Positions 42,263-49,535 of a stretch of DNA of 64,000 nucleotides are shown here, piece by piece. Within the stretch, counting starts at the first letter, position 1. The number at the start of each line of letters is the position of its first letter. Source of the DNA: Dendrosporobacter quercicolus (GTDB lineage Bacteria > Bacillota > Negativicutes > DSM-1736 > Dendrosporobacteraceae). The notes under the pieces are model-generated. The model made no database searches. It saw nothing but the letters and a program-made list of their open reading frames with translations, and was not told where the DNA came from. The translations under genes and the position numbers were made by a program. The DNA is taken from positions 1 to 64,000 of the forward strand of contig NZ_FNHB01000013.1 in the NCBI RefSeq assembly GCF_900104455.1, written 5' to 3'.

Positions 42263-43501
42263 ATGCTCGTTACTGGAAAGCCCGGCTTGCGCCGGGCGCT
42301 TGGCGCAAGCCTCGGCTTGCCCTTATGCCTGTCAAAAATGAACTTTTGCGAACTTAAAATAAGAGTTTTCCTCTTTATTCTGGCGGCAGCTTTATTACTG
42401 CCGGCCGTCGCGCTGGCTGCCCAGCCTAACATTAAGGCCAGCGCTGCCATATTAATGGATGCCAAAACCGGCCAGATTCTCTATGAAAAAAAAGCCCATA
42501 ACAAACTGGCGCCAGCCAGCACCACCAAAATCCTAACCGCAATCATCGCTATTGAAAGCGGCCGGCTGGATGAGGAAGTGACCATCAGCGCCCGCGCCGC
42601 CGGCACCGCCGGATCGTCCATGCATTTGCAGATTGGCCAGAAGATTTTATTGCGTGAACTTATCACCGGCCTGCTGCTGCGCTCAGGCAACGACGCAGCG
42701 GTTGCGATAGCCGAATATTTGTCCGGGTCAGTCGAAAATTTTGTTATCAGCATGAATAGCAAAGCGCAGGAGCTCGGCGCCTATAACAGTCATTTCCGCA
42801 ACCCGCATGGTCTAACGGCGGCCGGGCATTATTCCAGTGCGTTTGACCTGGCCTGGCTGGCCCGCTATGCTATGCTCAACCCCGTATTTGCGGAAATAGT
42901 CAGCACCCGCCAGACCAATATTGACTGGCTTGACACCAAGGGGCGCGAGCATGACCAACAGTTAAGAAATACCAACAAGCTGCTCTGGATGCTGGAAGAT
43001 GCGAATGGCGTGAAAACCGGCACAACCGGCGAAGCAGGACCATGCCTGGTTTCCAGTGCAACCCGCGACAATCAGAAGCTCATTGCAGTGGTATTGCATG
43101 ACCACACCCGGTGGGTTGATTCAATGCAGCTGTTGAACTGGGGGTTCAGCAATTTTCGGCTGTTTGAATATGCCAGTCAGGGAGAGATTCTAACCGTACT
43201 GCCGGTAGAGCGCGGTCTTAAACCGGTGGTTGATGCAGTGTCAGCCGACGAAGCGGCTCTGGTCGTTGCCGTGGATCAATACGGCGCAGCTACAGTGGAA
43301 GTGGAATTGCAGCAAACGATAAAAGCCCCTGTCTACCAGGGGCAAAAAATCGGTGAAATTATTTTCTTTGTTAACGGCAAAGCAATGAAAACCACTGATA
43401 TTATTGCCGGGCAGGAGGTGGAAGAACGTACACCGGCCCGTTTACTGCTCAATCACCTGACCGGCTGGTTTAAAAAATTATCCGCCTGGGGATTGATCTA
43501 A
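42263..43501 (+). CDS. dacF: D-alanyl-D-alanine carboxypeptidase (PBP5/DacF family)
   Basis: 412 residues. It trims the terminal D-Ala of peptidoglycan side chains. The active-site motifs are STTK (serine nucleophile), SGN and KTGTTG, and a PBP5 C-terminal beta domain follows (about 310-390). A signal peptide with an AxA-type end lies around residues 30-55. Start choice is difficult: ATG 42263 has GGAGGGG seven bases upstream, but it leaves a long pre-signal segment; an ATG at 42338 gives a normal signal peptide yet lacks a ribosome site. A 10-bp inverted repeat, GGCTTGCGCC, lies between the two. Confidence 0.88.
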   Translation: MLVTGKPGLRRALGASLGLPLCLSKMNFCELKIRVFLFILAAALLLPAVALAAQPNIKASAAILMDAKTGQILYEKKAHNKLAPASTTKILTAIIAIESGRLDEEVTISARAAGTAGSSMHLQIGQKILLRELITGLLLRSGNDAAVAIAEYLSGSVENFVISMNSKAQELGAYNSHFRNPHGLTAAGHYSSAFDLAWLARYAMLNPVFAEIVSTRQTNIDWLDTKGREHDQQLRNTNKLLWMLEDANGVKTGTTGEAGPCLVSSATRDNQKLIAVVLHDHTRWVDSMQLLNWGFSNFRLFEYASQGEILTVLPVERGLKPVVDAVSADEAALVVAVDQYGAATVEVELQQTIKAPVYQGQKIGEIIFFVNGKAMKTTDIIAGQEVEERTPARLLLNHLTGWFKKLSAWGLI

Positions 43502-44280
43502 AAAGGTTTGCGGTAAAAAAACGGCAAATAGCTTTGAAAGCCGATGTCACGAAAATTGAGAATAGCCTCGGTACCGCCGACAAACAAAATTCCGCCAGGC
43601 TTGAGCGCGGCGAAAAAGCGCCGGTATAATGCATCTTTGGCCTCTTCAGTAAAATAAATGACTACATTGCGGCATAAAATAAGATCAAAGCCGGATTCGA
43701 ATTTATCCAGCAACAGGTTATGACGCTTAAATTCAACCCGGGCCTTAATATCATCGCTTATGACATAATTCGTCTCCACCTGTTTAAAATATTTCTTTTC
43801 GCGGGGTTGCGGAATATTCTTAAATTCATTGCTGGTATAAATTCCTCTTTTCGCTTTAGCCAGAATTTCAACATCCAAATCAGTTGCCAATATTCGGTGT
43901 CTGGTACTTGGCGTCAGCTCACTCAGGATAATTGCCAGCGAGTAGGGCTCAGCGCCGATCGAACAGCCTGCACTCCAAATATTTAATTTAGAATGTTTCG
44001 CCAGCAAATCAGGCAATACTTGCCGCTCCAGCTCACCAAATTTCTCCGGAGTACGAAAAAACTCAGTGACATTAATTGTAAGATAGTCGACAAAATCTTT
44101 GTAAAGCTGCTGATTGCCGTCAATCAGATCAAAAAAACCGCTATAAGTACTCACGCCGTGTCTGGTCATTAAATTCGTAATACGCCGCTGCATTTGGGTA
44201 GGTTTATAATCGTTAAGATTGATGCCCGACTTTCCATTGAATTTTTGTTTAAACGTTTCCCAGTCTTTCTCATTGCTCAC
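43498..44280 (-). CDS. cheR: CheR-type protein glutamate methyltransferase
   Basis: About 260 residues from GTG 44278-44280 (GGAGGGT eight bases upstream); an ATG ten codons earlier has no ribosome site. It methylates glutamates of chemoreceptors with S-adenosylmethionine. The N-terminal CheR helical domain has QRRITNLMTRHG, and the SAM-binding domain has WSAGCSIGAEPYSLA and FDLILCRNVVIYF. No che operon surrounds it. It is convergent with dacF, the two ends overlapping by four bases. Confidence 0.92.
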   Translation of the reverse strand: MSNEKDWETFKQKFNGKSGINLNDYKPTQMQRRITNLMTRHGVSTYSGFFDLIDGNQQLYKDFVDYLTINVTEFFRTPEKFGELERQVLPDLLAKHSKLNIWSAGCSIGAEPYSLAIILSELTPSTRHRILATDLDVEILAKAKRGIYTSNEFKNIPQPREKKYFKQVETNYVISDDIKARVEFKRHNLLLDKFESGFDLILCRNVVIYFTEEAKDALYRRFFAALKPGGILFVGGTEAILNFRDIGFQSYLPFFYRKPF

Positions 44281-44405
44281 TATACTGTACCCTCCATCAG
44301 CTATCTTCATCTACAGGTCTATTGCCGGCATGAATAGCTTTTGTTTACAAATACACAAATGCATTATGATTGCGATATTCGACAATACCAACAGATTTTC
44401 CTACT

Positions 44406-44828
44406 TCATTCCTGATCGTCTGTGATTATACCAATACGCTCCTTGGGCAGGCTGTTGTCAAACAGACGGCGGGCACAGATTTCATCATAATGCTGAAGCT
44501 TAAAATCCACTTTTGTTAAATGCTTTTGCAGGTCTTTAATTTGCCGCACAACGTTGTGGCGGTGCTCCGTAAATATTTGCCGGCGGGCCTCAATGGTTTC
44601 ATCACCCCGCATACACAAATCAATATACACTTTAATCTGTTTAACCGCCATTCCTGTTGCTTTCAGACAACAGATCACGGACAACCATTCAAGGTCACTG
44701 TCGGTAAAGCGCCTAAACCCACTATTGCTGCGTTCTACAAACGGCAGTAAACCCTCTTTATCGTAATACCGCAATGTATGGGCGCTTAAATTTGTTTTTT
44801 CCGCTGCCTGCTTAATCGTATAGGCCAT
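44406..44828 (-). CDS. MerR-family transcriptional regulator
   Basis: 140 residues: a MerR winged helix (YTIKQAAEKTNLSAHTLRYY) at the N-terminus, then GFRRFTDSDLEWL and a long dimerisation helix with ARRQIFTEHRHNVVRQIKDLQ. The C-terminal cysteine is single and no metal-binding loop is clear, so an AdhR-like aldehyde or stress sensor is as likely as a metal sensor. The ATG has GGGGGGAG upstream. The target is not next to it; both neighbours lie on the same strand. Confidence 0.85.
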   Translation of the reverse strand: MAYTIKQAAEKTNLSAHTLRYYDKEGLLPFVERSNSGFRRFTDSDLEWLSVICCLKATGMAVKQIKVYIDLCMRGDETIEARRQIFTEHRHNVVRQIKDLQKHLTKVDFKLQHYDEICARRLFDNSLPKERIGIITDDQE

Positions 44829-44985
44829 GACTACGCTCCCCCCATTTTGCTGCTTTGAAGAACAAAAGGAGTAATCGACTAATCATGATCTCACCCGGTA
44901 ATCATAATTAAACATTACTCCTGTTCATCCTTAGCAAGTAAGGTACTATATTTTTAATGCGATTGGCCAAACCCGGCTCCTGCTG

Positions 44986-46092
44986 TTATCGATAATCCCG
45001 CGGCACTCTTTTGCCGATCATACAGACGACTTCATAATTAATTGTGCCAAGGTGCGCGGCGACCTCGTCGGCCGACAGCTCGGAACCCCCAAACAGCAAT
45101 ACTTCGTCGCCCTCCTCGACCCCGGGAATATCGGTTACATCCACCATAAACTGGTCCATACAAATTCGCCCGACAATTTTTGCCCGCTGTCCTCTGATGA
45201 TTACACTAGCCTTGGGTGACAGCAAACGGGTCCAGCCGTCGGCATAACCAACCGGCACTGTGGCAATTCTGCCGGAGCGCTCAGTGATATAGGCGCAGCC
45301 ATAGCTGACGGCGACGCCGGCCGGTACCTGCTTTACAAAACTGACCAAAGCCTTAAACCGCATCACCGGCTGTAAATCAATTTGCCGCTCAACTTCCTTG
45401 GACGGCCATAGCCCGTATAATATGATCCCTGCTCTGACCATATCCAGCTGCGTTTCCGGTAAATCCAGGATGGCGGCGCTATTTGCGATATGCCTTATCG
45501 GTATATTGATGCCGCGCTGCCTGACAGCGGTTAAGGCCTGCTCAAAACAGCCAAACTGTTTTATGGTATAGGTTTTGTCCTTAGCATCGGCAGCTGCAAA
45601 ATGGGAAAAAATCCCTTGAATAATAATGCCCGGCAATGCGGCGACAGCTTCGGCAAAAGCGGCTGCGTCCTGCCACCGGACGCCTAATCTGGTCATTCCC
45701 GTATCAATTTTAATATGAACTTTAGCCGCTTTTCCCAGGCCAGTTGCCGCTTGCGATAAAGCCCGCGCAGTTTCAATGGAAAATACCGTTTGCTCAATGT
45801 TGCTCTCAACTACGTGTACAGCCTGTTGAGGCGGCATATACCCCAAAACCAGAATAGGCTCTCTAAAGCCTGCGGCCCGCAGTTCTAAAGCCTCGCTGAC
45901 AATGGCGACAGCCAGACAGTCGGCGCCTGCCGCCAAGGCCGCTCTGGCCACCGGTACAACGCCATGACCATAGGCGTCAGCTTTAACTACCGCGCAAAAT
46001 TTTGTTCCTTTGCGCAACAACCCTTTAATCTCACGCACATTATGAGCAATGGCCGCCAGATCTATTTCAGCCCACGCCGGACGTTCAAACAT
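44986..46092 (-). CDS. alr: Alanine racemase
   Basis: 368 residues. It makes D-alanine for peptidoglycan. The pyridoxal phosphate lysine lies in FCAVVKADAYGHG (about residues 32-44), the catalytic tyrosine in AVSYGCAYITE near residue 265, and MDQFMVDVTD is near 315. In spore-formers a similar racemase on the spore surface can block germination with D-Ala, but nothing here points to that specifically. The ATG follows GGGGAGGCGTAAAGACA. The gene lies next to the Spo0E-like gene and hypAB on the same strand, each with its own ribosome site. Confidence 0.95.
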   Translation of the reverse strand: MFERPAWAEIDLAAIAHNVREIKGLLRKGTKFCAVVKADAYGHGVVPVARAALAAGADCLAVAIVSEALELRAAGFREPILVLGYMPPQQAVHVVESNIEQTVFSIETARALSQAATGLGKAAKVHIKIDTGMTRLGVRWQDAAAFAEAVAALPGIIIQGIFSHFAAADAKDKTYTIKQFGCFEQALTAVRQRGINIPIRHIANSAAILDLPETQLDMVRAGIILYGLWPSKEVERQIDLQPVMRFKALVSFVKQVPAGVAVSYGCAYITERSGRIATVPVGYADGWTRLLSPKASVIIRGQRAKIVGRICMDQFMVDVTDIPGVEEGDEVLLFGGSELSADEVAAHLGTINYEVVCMIGKRVPRDYR

Positions 46093-46169
46093 TGTCTTTA
46101 CGCCTCCCCGCCACTATAATAAAAAACCAGGCCGGAATATCCAGTCCCAGTTGTAAATTTTTACAGCAT

Positions 46170-46364
46170 TTAAAATGCAGCCTTATTATTTGCCTGACTT
46201 AACGTAGTTTTGTTGCGTTCATATTTTACAATCAGACTATCCAGATATTCACTAAGTTCGGTGACCTCAGGATCAATAAAATGCCCTTTTTTGACATCAA
46301 CCAATTCGTGAAGCCGGGTACGAACTTTTTCGATTTCCATTTGTAACTGTCTTAATTCAGACAC
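46170..46364 (-). CDS. Spo0E-like aspartyl-phosphate phosphatase
   Basis: 64 residues forming a helical hairpin. The family motif SxxLDxLIxxY appears as LSEYLDSLIVKYER. Spo0E-type proteins dephosphorylate Spo0A-P and so delay sporulation. It starts at GTG 46364 with GAGGTG upstream and lies immediately after hypB, five bases downstream, so it may be co-transcribed. Presence fits a spore-former. Confidence 0.8.
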   Translation of the reverse strand: MSELRQLQMEIEKVRTRLHELVDVKKGHFIDPEVTELSEYLDSLIVKYERNKTTLSQANNKAAF

Positions 46365-46368
46365 GCAT

Positions 46369-47028
46369 TTAACACCTCGCCTGTTTTTTTACTTGCGCTC
46401 TAAGCCAGTCATACCAATCATCAAGCCCTTCACCCGTACGGCAGGAAACAGCAAGCACACTTGCTGCGCCATTCATTGTTGTAAGATCGTTTATGGCTGA
46501 TGGCAAATTGAAATCGGTAAAAGGCAGCAAATCTATTTTATTCAGCACAACAGCGTCAGCTTCCCGGAAAATGAGCGGATACTTCTGGGGCTTATCCTCG
46601 CCCTCCGTAATACTAAGCACAGTAACCCGGGCCTGCTCGCCAATATCAAATTCGGCAGGACAAACCAAATTGCCGACATTTTCAATAATTACAATATCTA
46701 AATCCTCCAAGTCCAGGCAGTCGAGAGCAATGTTGACCATATTGGCATCAAGATGGCAGCCCCCGGCTGTATTAATCTGAACTACCGGCGCACCCTGCAT
46801 TTCAATCCGCCGGGCATCCCTGTCGGTATATAAGTCCCCCTCAATAACAGCAATTCGCAGCTCACGCCGGAGCGCCGCAATGGTATGTTCCAGAAGGGCC
46901 GTTTTACCGCAGCCAGGCGCACCCATAAGATTCAAAGCAAAAACGCCTTTGCTCAAAAGCCGCTTGCCAACCTGGGCCGCCATTGCCTCATTGGCTTCAA
47001 GAATATTGGCCATTACCTTTATTTCCAT
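46369..47028 (-). CDS. hypB: HypB, nickel-incorporation GTPase
   Basis: 219 residues from the ATG at 47026-47028, which has GAGGTGGAAG upstream and overlaps the hypA end by 32 bases; the frame extends further upstream only inside hypA. HypB binds nickel and GTP and passes nickel to [NiFe] hydrogenase with HypA. Seen are the P-loop GAPGCGKT, the metal-site segments AGGCHLDANMV and NVGNLVCPAEFD, and NKIDLL. The N-terminal CxxCGC nickel site of E. coli HypB is absent. No hydrogenase genes are in the window. Confidence 0.92.
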   Translation of the reverse strand: MEIKVMANILEANEAMAAQVGKRLLSKGVFALNLMGAPGCGKTALLEHTIAALRRELRIAVIEGDLYTDRDARRIEMQGAPVVQINTAGGCHLDANMVNIALDCLDLEDLDIVIIENVGNLVCPAEFDIGEQARVTVLSITEGEDKPQKYPLIFREADAVVLNKIDLLPFTDFNLPSAINDLTTMNGAASVLAVSCRTGEGLDDWYDWLRAQVKKQARC

Positions 47029-47368
47029 CTTCCACCTCAAACAGATCAACGATAAGTTCACGGCCTGTTAAAACCGTGATGCCGGCTGAACTGCAGCCAG
47101 GACAGATAAAGCGGTTTTGCCGGATGTTGAACTGCAATCCACACTGCCCGCAGCGGCCGGTAAGCTCGACAGCAACAATCTCCAGTTGAGCGCCCTCCGC
47201 CATCGTGCCTGCCGCCAGCATGGCAAAACCAAATTCCAGCGATTGCGGAACCACCTGGGTCAGTTCCCCCACCAGCAGGCGAATCCGGCGGATGGCGGCC
47301 GCGTCTTGCTCAGCAGCCGCAACTAGCACAATATCCAGAATGCTTTGCGCTATCGTCAGTTCATGCAT
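46997..47368 (-). CDS. hypA: HypA, nickel metallochaperone
   Basis: 123 residues starting at ATG 47366-47368, which gives the essential MHELTIAQ N-terminus (His2 is the nickel ligand) and has GAGGTACTGCAGT upstream. The zinc site is CGQCG and CPGC. HypA delivers nickel to hydrogenase with HypB. The frame extends 17 codons upstream but this is unsupported. First gene of hypA-hypB. Confidence 0.93.
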   Translation of the reverse strand: MHELTIAQSILDIVLVAAAEQDAAAIRRIRLLVGELTQVVPQSLEFGFAMLAAGTMAEGAQLEIVAVELTGRCGQCGLQFNIRQNRFICPGCSSAGITVLTGRELIVDLFEVEDGNKGNGQYS

Positions 47369-47420
47369 ACTGCAGTACCTCAATGAACGGTTTATAAATA
47401 ACCCAAGGGGGAACCGCAAT

Positions 47421-47640
47421 TCACCTAAACATTTGGCTTAGCCTGCCGTCTTTTTCCGTCCTGCTTCGTTGGCCGAAACGGCATAAGGGCAACAAGGGTT
47501 TCAGCCTTCGCTGCGCTCGGTACAAACCGTGTTTTCTTTATCGTAGTCTTGCATATGTCCGATATGCGCGGCTTCTCCGCCTTGCAGGGCAAAAAACCCT
47601 CGCATTCTAATCTCAAAATCCAAGTGACTCACGGTACTGG
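47421..47640 (-). repeat. Longest copy of a dispersed repeat with an open frame
   Basis: About 220 bases, beginning TTCACCTAAACATTTGGC and ending CAAGTGACTCACGG, with imperfect TCACYTRR terminal inverted repeats. The centre matches 42113-42211 and the two ends match 5513-5577. The minus strand holds a 63-codon frame (47425-47616, TTG start) whose C-terminal part QDGKRRQAKPN is seen in altered form in the other copies. It may be a MITE-like element or a repeated small gene. The rest of 47369-47820 has no other gene. Confidence 0.6.
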
Positions 47641-47758
47641 TGTCTTGTAATGCATAACAGTATTATGTACTTCTAGCCAGTTTATTTATTCCCTGCATTC
47701 TGGAAAAATTTTATATTGCCCATTAAAGCCATTGCCACTATTTACATAATGCTCGACA

Positions 47759-47788
47759 GCATAACCTTCCGTTCTTTTGCTGATAATA
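47759..47788 (+). promoter_or_regulatory. Possible forespore (SigG-like) promoter of the SASP gene
   Basis: GCATAAC near 47759 and GATAATA near 47782, about 16 bases apart, partly fit a SigG/SigF pattern (GNATR and CATNNTA). The site is the right distance from the SASP start. It is a weak match. Confidence 0.35.
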
Positions 47789-47820
47789 TGATTACAACGA
47801 TAGCAAGGAGGTGACAAACA

Positions 47821-48042
47821 ATGGCTAGAAGCAATAAACCTGTTAATCCTGGCGCAGCAAACGCCCTTGACAGCATGAAGTATGAAATAGCTTCCGAATT
47901 GGGCATCGCTGATACTGTTCGTCAAAACGGCTGGGCTACTATGACATCGGCAGACTGCGGTCGAGTAGGTGGGCATATGGTTCGCCGCATGATTGAGCAA
48001 TATGAATCCGGCATTGCTGGAACCAGCAATACTCAACAATAA
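47821..48042 (+). CDS. Alpha/beta-type small acid-soluble spore protein
   Basis: 73 residues. The family signatures are SMKYEIASELGI, which contains the germination-protease cleavage region, and GRVGGHMVRRMIEQYE. These proteins coat DNA in the spore and protect it from damage, then are degraded on germination. The ATG has AAGGAGGTGACAAACA upstream and a strong terminator follows the stop. This is firm evidence of an endospore-former. Confidence 0.95.
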   Translation: MARSNKPVNPGAANALDSMKYEIASELGIADTVRQNGWATMTSADCGRVGGHMVRRMIEQYESGIAGTSNTQQ

Positions 48043-48050
48043 TGTTTCAA

Positions 48051-48073
48051 AAAGGGCGGCTTAGCCGCCCTTT
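48051..48073 (+). terminator. Terminator of the SASP gene
   Basis: AAAGGGCGGC and its complement form a 10-bp stem around TTA, followed by TTTTATTAT. Confidence 0.9.
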
Positions 48074-48098
48074 TATTATGTGAAAATCCAGGCCCTGA

Positions 48099-49454
48099 TC
48101 AACGTTTACGCCTTAACAACAGCCTGAGCTCCTTAAGACTGCGGGTATTTATAATATCGTTTGCTGTTAAACCGCCTTTACGGGCGGACGCCAAACCATT
48201 GTCAAGGTAAGATAATTCGGCGATAGAATGAGCATCAGGATTAACAGCCAGCAGCACCCCGGCGGCTTTGGCCTGCCCGTGCCAGCGCCAATCCAAGTCC
48301 AGACGGTTGGGGTTGCAATTTATCTCCAGGATCGTCCCGGTTTGGGCTGCCGCCTCAATGACGGCAGGCAAATCAATGCGAACACCCGCTCTTTTCAGCA
48401 ACAGCCGGCCGGTAGCATGTCCCAGTATGCTGACATAGCGATTAGACATTGCTTTGATGATTCGCTTGGTCATCGTTTGCTCATCTTGCTTGAAAGCCGA
48501 ATGGACTGAAGCAATAACAAAATCAAACCCGGCCAGAATATCATCACTATAATCCAGCGATCCATCAGGTTTTATATCACTTTCAATTCCGGCTAAAATA
48601 GTAAAATCGCTGGTTGCATTAAGCTGGTCAATCTCGCGGCGCTGCTTTAGTACTGCCGCCGTTTTCAACCCGCCGGCATAAAAAGCCGACTGACTATGGT
48701 CGCTAATCCCTAAATAAGCCCAGCCCAGCCGTTGCGCGGCCTGGCGCAAACCGGCAATCGTGTCGCTCCCGTCAGAATAGTCGGTATGAACATGCAAACC
48801 GCCTTTCATATCCGCCGCCGTCACCAGCAACGGCAATTTCCCCGCCCGGGCCAGGTCTATTTCGGCATAGCCTTCCCGTAATTCCGGAACAATATACGCA
48901 AGCTTTAGCAACCGGCAAAGCTCTTGTTCGTCCCTCAACAATATTTTCTCACCGGTTGCAGCAAACAGTCCCTGCTCACTCCAGCTAAAACCAGCCTGCT
49001 TAGCCCAGGCGGCAATTTGCGCGTTATGCGCAGCACTGCCGGTATAATAATACAACGCTGCAAAAAAATCCGGCGGCTCAACTACATGGATGCTTAGCTT
49101 GACGCCAACAGTAAGCAGTACACTAAGCCTTGTCAAACTGCGCTCCAGCCTTGTACCGATTCCCGGCAGGGATTGGGCAAAATCAAGAAGATCGTCTCCG
49201 GCTGCAGTGCCTGCAACAATATCAATATCGCTCACAGCTTCCAGACAACGCCGGATACTCCCGGCCACAGCAATATGGCCGGCTTTGCTATGCAGACGTA
49301 AATATTCGGCGATTTTCTCCGCTAATGGGCGCGCATCTTTCAGCAGCAGCATTGCCTGTGTTTTCTCCACCCTTATCCCCCGCAGTGAAATGATCCGTCC
49401 GGGTACCTCACCAGTCGGCTGCTTTAGCAGTCTTCTGCCTCGCTGGATGATCAT
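48099..49454 (-). CDS. PolX-like protein lacking the N-terminal domain (PHP nuclease intact)
   Basis: 451 residues against about 570 in bacterial PolX. The N-terminal 8-kDa helix-hairpin-helix domain is missing, and upstream DNA holds no remnant. The nucleotidyltransferase palm begins near 55 with GSIRRCLEAVSDIDIV (Asp76 and Asp78 present). Where other PolX proteins have the third catalytic Asp (VDLRVVEP), this one has LSIHVVEP with Ser121. The C-terminal PHP domain keeps its metal motifs: HVHTDYSDG (221-229), ISDHSQ, AGIESDI, ASVHSAF, GHATGR and NPDAHS. It is likely a PHP exonuclease or phosphoesterase without polymerase activity. The start at 49454 lacks a clear ribosome site. Confidence 0.8.
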   Translation of the reverse strand: MIIQRGRRLLKQPTGEVPGRIISLRGIRVEKTQAMLLLKDARPLAEKIAEYLRLHSKAGHIAVAGSIRRCLEAVSDIDIVAGTAAGDDLLDFAQSLPGIGTRLERSLTRLSVLLTVGVKLSIHVVEPPDFFAALYYYTGSAAHNAQIAAWAKQAGFSWSEQGLFAATGEKILLRDEQELCRLLKLAYIVPELREGYAEIDLARAGKLPLLVTAADMKGGLHVHTDYSDGSDTIAGLRQAAQRLGWAYLGISDHSQSAFYAGGLKTAAVLKQRREIDQLNATSDFTILAGIESDIKPDGSLDYSDDILAGFDFVIASVHSAFKQDEQTMTKRIIKAMSNRYVSILGHATGRLLLKRAGVRIDLPAVIEAAAQTGTILEINCNPNRLDLDWRWHGQAKAAGVLLAVNPDAHSIAELSYLDNGLASARKGGLTANDIINTRSLKELRLLLRRKR

Positions 49455-49535
49455 AGTTTAACGCAGCTGAGGTACCAGTCCCTTATCTGCCGTTATTCTA
49501 CCGTTTTAAGGCTGACAAGGTACTATCATCTTACC

